Source of the DNA: Myxococcus hansupus
GTDB lineage: Bacteria; Myxococcota; Myxococcia; Myxococcales; Myxococcaceae
Direction: 5' to 3'
DNA: 64,000 bases
Assembly: GCF_000280925.3 (NCBI RefSeq)
Contig: NZ_CP012109.1
Coordinates: 4,856,501-4,920,500, forward strand
Shown: piece by piece, positions 25,582-33,374 of the stretch
Position numbering within the stretch: the stretch's first letter is position 1
Layout of the letters: each line of letters starts with the position of its first letter
Program-made: the position numbers and the translations under genes
Notes under the pieces: generated by a model
The model's input: only the letters and a program-made list of their open reading frames with translations
The model's database searches: none
What the model was told of the DNA's origin: nothing

Positions 25582-26574
25582 ATGGCCACGCCCCTTCCCG
25601 CCTATGTGGCCCGCCGCCGGCAAGACTGGGACGCGCTCCAGGCCCTGCTGACGCGCCAGCGCGCGGGCACGCTGAAGCTGGACGAGCTGCGCACGCTGGA
25701 CACGCTGTACCGGCGCGCGTCCGCCGACCTGGCCCATACCCAGACGTTCTATCCCGGCACGGATGCCCACCGCTTCCTCAACCAGCTCTGCGGGCAGGCC
25801 TACGCCGCCATCTACCAGCCGCCGCGCGAGCGCTGGCCCGCGGTGCGCGACTTCTTCCGCCGGGAGTTCCCCGCGACGCTGCGACGCGAGCGCGGCTTCG
25901 TGGGCGCCAGCGCCGCCTTGTTCATCCTGGGCCTCGTCCTGGGCGCGGTGGTGGTGCTGTGGGAGCCCCAGGGCGCCGAGCTGCTGGTGCCCTCCGGCGT
26001 GCGCCACTACGTGGCCCAGGGCCGCATGTGGACGGACGACATCCTGTCGGTGGCGCCGCCCAACTCAGTGGCGTCCGGCATCGCCACCAACAACCTCACC
26101 GTCACCATCGTCACCTTCGCCACGGGCCTCACCTTCGGCCTGGGCACGCTGTTCCTGCTGGTGAACAACGGCGTGCACATTGGCGCCATCACCGCGCTGT
26201 GCGCGCGCGAGGGCATGGTCGGCGGGCTGCTGGACTTCATCGCCGCGCATGGGCCGGTGGAGCTGTCCATCCTCGTCATCGCCGGTGGGGCGGGACTGAT
26301 GGTGGGCCAGTCGCTCATCGACCCGGGGGAGCTGCCCCGGGGACAGGCGCTGGCGCTGCGCGGACGGGAGGCGGTGAAGCTGGTGCTGGGGTGCGCGCCG
26401 TTCCTGGCCCTCATCGGCGTGGTGGAGGGCTACGTCTCACCGGGCGACCTGTTCCCCACCTGGATGAAGGCGGGGCTCGGGTTCGCCCTGGGCGCGCTCT
26501 TCTGGGGCTACCTGCTGCGCGCGGGCAGGACGGACGCGGAGGCCGCGGGCACGCCGGACGACAGCGCCTCCTGA
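25582..26574 (+). CDS. SpoIIM-family (stage II sporulation protein M-like) membrane protein
   Basis: 330 residues. An N-terminal cytosolic helical region (about 1-95: RRQDWDALQALLTRQRAG, YRRASADLAHTQTFYPG) precedes several hydrophobic segments. GFVGASAALFILGLVLGAVV, TFATGLTFGLGTLFLLVNNG and IAAHGPVELSILVIAGGAGL are typical of the SpoIIM family. In Bacillus SpoIIM acts in engulfment; distant homologues are general membrane proteins. It is translationally coupled to the RDD gene. Its end overlaps the convergent DnaJ-like gene by 67 bases. Confidence 0.82.
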   Translation: MATPLPAYVARRRQDWDALQALLTRQRAGTLKLDELRTLDTLYRRASADLAHTQTFYPGTDAHRFLNQLCGQAYAAIYQPPRERWPAVRDFFRREFPATLRRERGFVGASAALFILGLVLGAVVVLWEPQGAELLVPSGVRHYVAQGRMWTDDILSVAPPNSVASGIATNNLTVTIVTFATGLTFGLGTLFLLVNNGVHIGAITALCAREGMVGGLLDFIAAHGPVELSILVIAGGAGLMVGQSLIDPGELPRGQALALRGREAVKLVLGCAPFLALIGVVEGYVSPGDLFPTWMKAGLGFALGALFWGYLLRAGRTDAEAAGTPDDSAS

Positions 26575-27014
26575 CGCTTGCGCTGGCGGTGCCGGAGGAT
26601 GCGCTCATAGGCCGCGTTCAGCTCGCGCATCTTCTCCGGTGAGCCGCCGCGGTCCGGGTGCGCCTCCATGGCGAGCGCGTGGTAGCGCGCGCGCACCGTG
26701 TCCGCCGAGTCCAGCGGCGACACGCCCAGGAGCCGGTACGGGTCCTGCTCCTCCAGCGCGGACAGCCAGCGGTCCAGCCGGTCCTTGACCTCGATGAACT
26801 GCTCGTCCTGCGCGCCCGAGTCCTTCACCGGGTGCGTCCGCACCTTCGCGTCCGCCCGGAAGACGTCGGAGTACACGCTGGACACCCAGCGATGACACCC
26901 GGAGCACCGGTAGTAGCGAACCCGGGTCCCGGGTTGCAGGGTCATCCGGATGCCGCAATGGGTGCACTCCACATCGACGTTTTCCAGCGTCTGCCAGTTC
27001 GCGGCCGCGTTCAT
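26508..27014 (-). CDS. DnaJ-domain protein with N-terminal zinc-ribbon-like motif
   Basis: 168 residues from the ATG at 27014, with AGGAGCAAGG upstream. Residues 16-43 hold two Cys pairs, CTHCG and CSGCH, a zinc-ribbon-like arrangement. Residues about 92-150 form a J domain: DPYRLLGVSPLDSADTVRAR, then EAHPDRGGS (HPD at the DnaK-stimulating loop) and LNAAYERIL. It likely recruits DnaK to specific clients. The 3' end overlaps the SpoIIM-like gene by 67 bases. Confidence 0.82.
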   Translation of the reverse strand: MNAAANWQTLENVDVECTHCGIRMTLQPGTRVRYYRCSGCHRWVSSVYSDVFRADAKVRTHPVKDSGAQDEQFIEVKDRLDRWLSALEEQDPYRLLGVSPLDSADTVRARYHALAMEAHPDRGGSPEKMRELNAAYERILRHRQRKRQEALSSGVPAASASVLPARSR

Positions 27015-27116
27015 CGAACCTTGCTCCTGTTCGCAACACACATGTAGCAGCGGCAAGCTCCCACGATGAGCGATCGCGTCAAGAAAAACTCTTCGCTCCG
27101 GGGTAGAAGGGGCTCC

Positions 27117-27659
27117 ATGCCTCCCCTGTTTCTCACTGGCCTGCTGCTCGCCGCCACCGCACCCGCCCAGGCCCCGGCTGCCCCGCCGCCCGCCGCCGTG
27201 GCCCCGGCGGCGGCCCCGGCCACGGCAGGTGCGCCTGGCGCCGCAGCGGAGGCCTCGGACGACACCGCCCTGCTGCGGGGGCTGCTGGGGGCGATGAAGC
27301 CGGCGCCAGAGGAGGTCCGGGCCCTGGCCATCGAGGACCTGGCGCTGCTGGGTGACGCGCGGGCGTTGGATTCGCTGGCGCTGCTGCTCTGGGACCCCAA
27401 TCCCCGCATCCAGCAGGCCGCCCTGCGCGCGGTGGCGCTGTTCCAGCACACGCGGGCGGAGGAAATCCTCGCCAACGTGGTGCGCCACCCCCGCCTCCCG
27501 GACGCGCTGAAAATCCAGGCGCTCAACGGGCTCATCTTCCAGCGCACCCCCACCGCGCGCCGCGCCGTCCAGGACGCCGCCGTGGATGCCCGGCTCACCT
27601 CGGGGGTGCAGAACGCCGCCCGGACCGTGGTGTCCCAATGGGACGCCGCCCGCCGCTGA
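27117..27659 (+). CDS. Secreted HEAT-repeat protein
   Basis: 180 residues from the ATG at 27117, preceded by AGAAGGGG. A signal peptide (PPLFLTGLLLAATAPAQA) and a Pro/Ala linker lead into HEAT-like repeats: EVRALAIEDLALLGDARALD, RIQQAALRAVALF, EEILANVVRHPRLPDALKIQ and VQNAARTVVSQW. Probably a periplasmic adaptor for protein-protein contacts. The start at 27066 would place about 17 basic residues before the signal peptide and was rejected. Confidence 0.7.
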   Translation: MPPLFLTGLLLAATAPAQAPAAPPPAAVAPAAAPATAGAPGAAAEASDDTALLRGLLGAMKPAPEEVRALAIEDLALLGDARALDSLALLLWDPNPRIQQAALRAVALFQHTRAEEILANVVRHPRLPDALKIQALNGLIFQRTPTARRAVQDAAVDARLTSGVQNAARTVVSQWDAARR

Positions 27660-27764
27660 CGCCCGCCCGCCGGGCAGCCAGCCAGGCACCACGCCGTGGG
27701 GCTCCACCCCGGCGCCAGGGCCGATTCCTGGAGAAGTGACGCCCCTGCGCTACACTGCGGCGTC

Positions 27765-28292
27765 ATGAAAATCACCCCGCTCGACATCCGGCAGAAGCGG
27801 TTCGAAACGGCCCTGCGCGGCTTCTCCCGCCGTGAGGTGGAGGCCTACCTCGAGCTCATCGCTGGCGAATTCGAGGAGGTGGTGAAGGAGAACATCGCGC
27901 TCAAGGAGGAAGTGAAGCGCACCCAGTTCAAGGTCGAACAGCACCAGGAACGGGAACGCACCCTCCAGGAGACGATGGTCACCGCCCAGCGCATCAGCGA
28001 GGACCTGAAGGACGCCGCGAAGAAGGAAGCGGAAATCATCATCGCGGACGCCGAACATCAGGCGGAGAAGATTGTCCACGGCGCCCACCAGCGGCTGGTG
28101 CAGGTGGTGGAGGACATCAACGAGCTGAAGCGCCAGCGCACCCAGTTCGAGTCGCAGGTCCGCTCGGTGCTGGAGGCGCACCAGAAGCTGCTGGAGACCT
28201 TCAAGAGCCCCACGTTCGCGGACCGCGACTACGCGCGCGTCGAGGACAACGTGGCGTACCTGTCCCAGAAGAAGGCCAACGCCGACTCCTGA
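27765..28292 (+). CDS. DivIVA-domain protein
   Basis: 175 residues. KITPLDIRQKRFETALRG and FSRREVEAYLELIAGEFEEV are the DivIVA N-terminal membrane-targeting motif; the rest is coiled coil with KKEAEIIIADAEHQAEKI and a C-terminal tail. DivIVA-family proteins sense negative membrane curvature and organise poles or division sites. A TACACT hexamer ends 8 bases before the ATG and no Shine-Dalgarno is visible, so the mRNA could be leaderless. The role in Myxococcus cannot be read from sequence. Confidence 0.85.
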   Translation: MKITPLDIRQKRFETALRGFSRREVEAYLELIAGEFEEVVKENIALKEEVKRTQFKVEQHQERERTLQETMVTAQRISEDLKDAAKKEAEIIIADAEHQAEKIVHGAHQRLVQVVEDINELKRQRTQFESQVRSVLEAHQKLLETFKSPTFADRDYARVEDNVAYLSQKKANADS

Positions 28293-28379
28293 CGCACCGC
28301 GCTGCGCCCACCACGGGCGCGGAGGTTGCGGCAACCAGGGGCGAGGCTGTTATGTCAGTGGAACGTGAGGCCGTCGCAC

Positions 28380-29588
28380 ATGCGCCACCTGCTTGTTCTG
28401 CTCCTGCTGCTGGCCGCCCCGCTCGCCCGGGCGCAAGAGCCCGGCGGCGCCCACGGCACCCACGCGCATGACGTGGTGTACGACGCCGCGCTGGTGCCGC
28501 TCACGCCCCCGCCCGTCGTCAGCGGCGAACTCACGACGAAGCGCTTCCGCATCCTCCACACGGCCGCCGCCACTGGCGCCGCGCACGAGCTGTCCCGTCA
28601 CATCGAAGGCGTCCGGGACACCTTTGGCACCATCCTGGGCAAGGACTGGCCGGGGGTGACGGAGATTCGCCTGGGCGTGGGCCGCTCGGAGTTCGAGGCC
28701 CTGGCGCTGCCCGGCGGCAAGCCTCCCGGCTGGGCCGTGGCCCTGGCCTACCCCGTCCACCAAATCATCCTCCTGGACGCGCTCAGCCTGAATGCCCCGG
28801 ACGGACAGCAGACGCTGCGCCATGAGCTGGCCCACGTCGCGCTGGGGCAACTGGCCCCGCAGTGGCCCCGCTGGTTCCAGGAGGGCGTGGCCCAGAACGT
28901 CACCGGGGAGCGGTACTCCATCACGCACTACGGCGCCCTCTTCCGCGCCGTGACACAGGAGCGCGTCTTCCACTTCGAGCACCTGGACCGGGCCTGGCCG
29001 GATGTCCCCTCCGACGTGGAGATTGCCTACGCGCAGAGCGCCGCCTTCGTGGCGCACCTGTCCGCGAAGTTCGGCCCGCTGGCCATGGCCGCGCTCGTGG
29101 AGGGCGTGGCGCGCGGCGAGCCCTTCGAAACCGCCTTCGGCAAGGCCTTCCGCACCTCGCTGCTGGTGGAGGAGACGGATTGGCGGGAAGGCCTGGCCGC
29201 GCGCTACGGCTGGCTGCCGCTCACCACCAGCTCCGCGCTGGTGTGGCTGGGCGCCTCCTTCCTCTGCGTGGCCGCCTACGCCCGCCGCCGCCAGCAGCGC
29301 GCCGCGAAGCTGGCGGAGATGGCCGCCCAGGACGCCGCCGAGGACGCCACCCTGCGCCTGCTGGCCGCCCAGGCCGCGGCGGCCAACGCCCAGGCCGAGG
29401 CGTCGCTGGCCAGCACCACGGACGCGACGTGGCCGGACTGGCCCGCGGGTCCTCCGGGCGCGGAGGGCCACGAGCCCGCGCACGAGTCCGACGCCGCGCT
29501 CGCGGAGGGTGCGGCAGCCGACTTCCCAGGGGACCTGGACGACGAGGAAGGCCCCCACGGCCGCCCGCCCAAGCCCACGCTGCACTGA
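28380..29588 (+). CDS. Peptidase MA-like (gluzincin) membrane metalloprotease
   Basis: 402 residues from the ATG at 28380, with signal peptide RHLLVLLLLLAAPLARA. The zinc motif HELAH is at about 148-152, followed by WPRWFQEGVAQ (the downstream Glu ligand region). One TM segment near 283-297 (SALVWLGASFLCVAAYA) precedes an Arg-rich anchor and an acidic cytosolic tail, so the protease domain faces the periplasm. Substrate unknown. It follows the DivIVA-like gene on the same strand (about 87 bases). Confidence 0.8.
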   Translation: MRHLLVLLLLLAAPLARAQEPGGAHGTHAHDVVYDAALVPLTPPPVVSGELTTKRFRILHTAAATGAAHELSRHIEGVRDTFGTILGKDWPGVTEIRLGVGRSEFEALALPGGKPPGWAVALAYPVHQIILLDALSLNAPDGQQTLRHELAHVALGQLAPQWPRWFQEGVAQNVTGERYSITHYGALFRAVTQERVFHFEHLDRAWPDVPSDVEIAYAQSAAFVAHLSAKFGPLAMAALVEGVARGEPFETAFGKAFRTSLLVEETDWREGLAARYGWLPLTTSSALVWLGASFLCVAAYARRRQQRAAKLAEMAAQDAAEDATLRLLAAQAAAANAQAEASLASTTDATWPDWPAGPPGAEGHEPAHESDAALAEGAAADFPGDLDDEEGPHGRPPKPTLH

Positions 29589-29688
29589 GTCCTCCCGACC
29601 CGGTAGGACTGCAATCCCCGCCCTGTAGTTTCTACCGCGCTCCCGCCCCTCTGCCTGCTCGCCACTCCGGGCCAACCCGCTGAATTCA

Positions 29689-29707
29689 TTGGAGTCTGGG
29701 ACTCCAA
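29689..29707. promoter_or_regulatory. Perfect palindrome, operator-like
   Basis: TTGGAGTC-TGG-GACTCCAA, 8-bp arms with a 3-base spacer, 57 bases upstream of the start at 29764. The spacer is short for a terminator, so an operator is preferred; the regulator is unknown. Confidence 0.4.
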
Positions 29708-29763
29708 AGGCGTTGGCAGCCGGATTGCTATGACCTCCGTACGCGATGCGGAAGGCACTGGAC

Positions 29764-30288
29764 ATGAGCGAGCGTGGACGTAAGGCAGCCGTGCTGGCGC
29801 GGTTCTTCCGCCAGCAACCGGATCGAATCTCGGCGCTGTGGCGGAGGATGGTGTTGGCGGCGCCCGAAACGGACGTCTCCCAGGGCATGCCCACCCAGTT
29901 GGACAACCTGGTGGAGCCCTTCATCCGCGAGCTGGGCAAGACGCTCGCCGGTGAGGAGTCGAGCCCCTGGAGCCGCACGCGCGCGGTGCTGCGCCTGTCG
30001 CCGCACCGGGGGGCCCGCGCCCTCTATGACGAATTCGCGGCGCTTCGGCGCTGCCTGGTGGACGCCTCCGAGGTGCTGGGTGGCGGGGATTGGGAACGCG
30101 AGCGCATCAACCGCGCGGTCGACGAGGCCGTGGACTCCGCGGTGGCGCTGCTTCAACGGATGAAGGACCCGCGGGCGGATGGGCCGCGAGTTCCCTTCGG
30201 TGGGCTGGTCGTCGAGTACTTCGAGCGTCCTTCGCGGACGCGGCGCGTGTCTCCGGACACGGGAGATGGACGTACGGCAATGCACTGA
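29764..30288 (+). CDS. Hypothetical protein, helical (possible RsbR-type N-terminal domain)
   Basis: 174 residues from the ATG at 29764, chosen for the GGAAGG at good spacing upstream (an ATG at 29746 is also in frame). LARFFRQQPDRISALWRRM, VEPFIRELGKTLAG and LYDEFAALRRCLVDASEVLG followed by NRAVDEAVDSAVALL resemble the helical N-terminal domains of RsbRD-like sensory proteins, which often sit before PAS or kinase domains. Here the domain stands alone. Function unknown. Confidence 0.55.
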   Translation: MSERGRKAAVLARFFRQQPDRISALWRRMVLAAPETDVSQGMPTQLDNLVEPFIRELGKTLAGEESSPWSRTRAVLRLSPHRGARALYDEFAALRRCLVDASEVLGGGDWERERINRAVDEAVDSAVALLQRMKDPRADGPRVPFGGLVVEYFERPSRTRRVSPDTGDGRTAMH

Positions 30289-30321
30289 GGGCGTGTAGGG
30301 GTTGGCCGGCCCGTTCGACTT

Positions 30322-30345
30322 GACGCTTCCGGCAACGGGAGCGTC
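30322..30345 (+). other. Stable hairpin with GCAA (GNRA) tetraloop
   Basis: GACGCTTCCG-GCAA-CGGGAGCGTC, 10 bp with one G-U wobble on the plus strand. It is 34 bases past the stop at 30288. It has no T tract, so it is not a classic terminator; it may stabilise a 3' end or belong to a small RNA. Confidence 0.45.
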
Positions 30346-30550
30346 CGAGACCGGCGGGAGGGAGTGCGCCTGGGTGGGGGCCCATGGCGCGCTTGTGGGA
30401 AGTCGCGCTCCCGCTGGGGAGTGGTGAGCGCGCACCGCGAGCCGCTGGCAAGACGTGTGGATGGGGGTCCACACGACTCGCCGGTCGGACGGGTCGGCGC
30501 ATTTGTCGAAGTGTGCAGTGGCGGCCGTGGGGGCCGTGGGGTGCAGCATC

Positions 30551-30594
30551 CGGGAGGGGCGCCTACGGGGGTGGGCGCTCCTCCCGTCTTTTTT
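30551..30594 (+). terminator. Rho-independent terminator with T6 tract
   Basis: CGGGAGGGGCGCC pairs with GGGCGCTCCTCCCG with little mismatch, followed by TCTTTTTT. It ends transcription from the left just before the polA stop on the other strand. Confidence 0.75.
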
Positions 30595-30600
30595 GGAGCG

Positions 30601-33330
30601 TCAGTGCGCGTCCGCCCAGCTCCGGCCCGCGCCCACGTCCACCTTGAGCGGCACCTTCAGGTCCGCCACCGACGACATCGCCTGCACGGCCAGCGCCTTC
30701 ACCTGTTCGACCTCCGCGTCGGGGGCCTCGAAGAGGAGTTCGTCGTGCACCTGGAGCAGCATCCGGGTGCGCAGCTTCTGGGCCGTCAGCGCCGCGTCCA
30801 CCGCGAGCATCGCCTTCTTGATGAGGTCCGCGGCCGTGCCCTGGATGGGCATGTTGATGGCGGCGCGCTCGGCGGCCTGGGCCACGCCGCGGTTCTTCGA
30901 GTTCAAGTCCGCCATGTACCGGCGGCGGCCGTAGAGCGTCTCCACGTAGCCCGTCTTGCGCGCCACGGAGACGGTCTCCTCCAGGTAGCGTTTGATGCCC
31001 GCGTAGCGGATGAAGTACCGCTCGATGATGTCGCGGGCCACGTCCTGCGCGATGCCCAGCCGCGCTGACAGGCCGTGCGGCGACAGGCCGTACGCGATGC
31101 CGAAGTTCACCATCTTCGCGACGCGCCGCTGCTCCCGGTCCACCTTGTCGGTGGGCACGCCGAAGACTTCCGCGGCGGTGCGGGTGTGGATGTCCTCGTC
31201 GTGGCGGAAGGCCTCGATGAGCACCGCGTCGTCCGCGATGTGGGCCAGCAGCCGCAGCTCCACCTGGCTGTAGTCGGCGCTCACCAACTGGTGCCCCTCC
31301 GCGGCCACGAAGGCCCGGCGGATTTCGCGGCCCAGCTCCGTGCGGACGGGGATGTTCTGGAGGTTCGGGTCGGTGGAGGACAGGCGCCCGGTGGCGGTCG
31401 CCGCCTGGTGATACGTCGTGTGGATGCGCCCGTCGGCGGCCACCAGCGTGGGCAACGTGTCCAGGTAGGTGCTCTTCAGCTTGGACAGGCTGCGGTACTC
31501 GATGATGGCGCCCGGCAGCGGGTGCTCCTCGGACAGCTTCTCCAGCACCTCCTGGTCCGCCGAGGGGCCCGTCTTCCCCTTCTTGATGATGGGCAGCTTC
31601 AGCTCGTTGAAGAGCACGTCGACCAACTGGGGGTTGGAGCCGATGTTGAACTCGCGCCCCGCGTGCCGGTAGACCTCCTTCACCTGCGTCTCGACGGCCG
31701 CGTCCACCTTCACGGACGTGCGCGACAGCTCCGCGGTGTCGAGCAACACGCCCCGCTGCTCCATCTGCGCGAGCAGCGGCAAGAGCGGCAGTTCCAAGTC
31801 CCGGGCCAGGTCCGCCAGCTTCGCGACCTCCAGCTCCTTCCACAGCTCGGGGGCCAGCCGGCGCGCGGCCTCGGCGCGGATGGCGAAGCCGGTGGCCACC
31901 TCCTCCACCGTGTGGTCCGCCAGGGCGCGGTCCTTCTTGCCGCGCTTGCCCTCCGCGGCGGCTGGCAGCGGCGGCAGCTCCGTGAACAGCCGCTCCCGCG
32001 ACAGGTCCACCAGCGCGTGCTCGCGGCGCGACGGGTTGAGCAGGTAACTCAGCAGCTCCACGTCGTCGTGCGCGCCCCGCAGGGTGATGCCGTCATTGGC
32101 CAGCACCAGGGAGAGCGCCTTGAGGTCATGGCCGCCCTTCTTCACCGCCGCGTCCTCCAGCACGGCGCGGAAGGCCGTGGTGAAGGCGTCCGGCTTCACC
32201 TGCGTCACGCCCAACTGCGCATGCCGCAGGGGCACGTACGCCGTCTGCCCATCCGGCAGCGCGAGCGCCAGTCCCACCAGCTTCGCGCCGAAGGGCGCGC
32301 CCTCGTACGCGGGAATCAGGCTGACGGCGCCCGCCTCGCGCACGGCGTTGGCCAGGGGTGCAAGCTCCTCCTCCGTGCCCACCAGGCGCGGCGTCACCGT
32401 CAGCGGCGCGGGCTTCTCCTTCGCCACCTCGGGCGCGCCCGCCGCGGCGCCGTCCTGCGCCGGCAGCTCCTTGAGGAGCGCGAAGAACTCCAGCTCCGTG
32501 AAGAGCTCGCGCGAGCGCTGCGCGTCCAGCGGCCTGCGGGCCAGGTCCGCCATGCCCACGTCCAACGGCAGGTCCGTCTTGAAGGTGACGAGCTGCTTGG
32601 CGCGAAGGAGGCTCTCGCGGTGGGAGGCGATGTTCTCCCGAATCTTCGGCTTCTTCACTTCCTCCAGGCGCTCCAGCAACGTCTCCACGTTGCCGAACTG
32701 CTGGATGAGTTCCGTGGCCGTCTTCGGGCCAATGCCCGGCACCTTGGGGACGTTGTCCACCGCGTCACCGATGAGGGCCAGGTAGTCGCGCATCTGCCCC
32801 GGCTCGATGCCCAGCCGCGCCTTCACGTCCGCGGGCAGCGTGTGCACGTCCTTCATCGGGTCGTACAGGCGCACGTCGTCGTCGACAATCTGGACGAAGT
32901 CCTTGTCGCCCGTGACGACCTGGACGCAGAAGCCCTCCTGCTTCGCCTTCACGGCCAGCGTGCCAATGACGTCGTCGGCTTCCCAGCCGGCGACCTCCAA
33001 CACGGGCACGTTGATGGCTTCCACCACGCGGCGGATGAGGGCGAACTGCGGGATGAGGTCCTCGGGAGGACCCTCGCGGTTCGCCTTGTAGGTGGGGTCA
33101 ATCTTCTGGCGCTCGGTGCGGCTCTCCTTGTCGAAGGCGAGCGCCACATGCGAGGGCTTCAGCTCGCGCAGGGCCTTGAGCACCATGCGCGTGAAGCCCA
33201 GCACCGCGTTGGTCTGCACGCCCTTGCTCGTCGTGAGCGGAGGAATGGCGTGGTACGCGCGGAAGATGAAACCCGAAGCGTCGATGAGGACCAGGGTGGG
33301 CGCGGAGCGCGAGGGGCTGGTGTCGACCAT
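30601..33330 (-). CDS. polA: DNA polymerase I (proofreading domain degenerate)
   Basis: 909 residues. The 5'-3' exonuclease (about 10-290) shows TYKANREGPPEDL, GWEADDVIGTLA, VTGDKDFVQIV and VPGIGPKTATELIQ. The 3'-5' exonuclease-like region (about 315-510) lacks the catalytic acids: where E. coli has FDTETDSLD this protein reads SLIPAYEGAPF, and NLKYDRGIL is replaced by DLKALSLVL. The polymerase domain keeps motif A (DYSQVELRLLA), motif B (RRVAKMVNFGIAYG) and motif C (QVHDELLFE). It fills gaps and removes RNA primers, probably without proofreading, as in Taq-like enzymes. It is the last gene of a leftward run, 44 bases after the FHA-TPR gene. Confidence 0.93.
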   Translation of the reverse strand: MVDTSPSRSAPTLVLIDASGFIFRAYHAIPPLTTSKGVQTNAVLGFTRMVLKALRELKPSHVALAFDKESRTERQKIDPTYKANREGPPEDLIPQFALIRRVVEAINVPVLEVAGWEADDVIGTLAVKAKQEGFCVQVVTGDKDFVQIVDDDVRLYDPMKDVHTLPADVKARLGIEPGQMRDYLALIGDAVDNVPKVPGIGPKTATELIQQFGNVETLLERLEEVKKPKIRENIASHRESLLRAKQLVTFKTDLPLDVGMADLARRPLDAQRSRELFTELEFFALLKELPAQDGAAAGAPEVAKEKPAPLTVTPRLVGTEEELAPLANAVREAGAVSLIPAYEGAPFGAKLVGLALALPDGQTAYVPLRHAQLGVTQVKPDAFTTAFRAVLEDAAVKKGGHDLKALSLVLANDGITLRGAHDDVELLSYLLNPSRREHALVDLSRERLFTELPPLPAAAEGKRGKKDRALADHTVEEVATGFAIRAEAARRLAPELWKELEVAKLADLARDLELPLLPLLAQMEQRGVLLDTAELSRTSVKVDAAVETQVKEVYRHAGREFNIGSNPQLVDVLFNELKLPIIKKGKTGPSADQEVLEKLSEEHPLPGAIIEYRSLSKLKSTYLDTLPTLVAADGRIHTTYHQAATATGRLSSTDPNLQNIPVRTELGREIRRAFVAAEGHQLVSADYSQVELRLLAHIADDAVLIEAFRHDEDIHTRTAAEVFGVPTDKVDREQRRVAKMVNFGIAYGLSPHGLSARLGIAQDVARDIIERYFIRYAGIKRYLEETVSVARKTGYVETLYGRRRYMADLNSKNRGVAQAAERAAINMPIQGTAADLIKKAMLAVDAALTAQKLRTRMLLQVHDELLFEAPDAEVEQVKALAVQAMSSVADLKVPLKVDVGAGRSWADAH

Positions 33331-33374
33331 GCCCCGTGCCTAGCGCGCCCGCCCCGCCCTGTCCATGACGGGCG

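Larger units (their letters stand above)
30289..30600. other. 312-base gene-free region with two hairpins
   Basis: No coding frame with good start, codon usage and conservation signs was found. It holds the GNRA-type hairpin at 30322-30345 and the terminator at 30551-30594. The middle (30346-30550) is GC-rich with G tracts and no clear structure. A small RNA ending at the terminator is conceivable. Confidence 0.5.
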
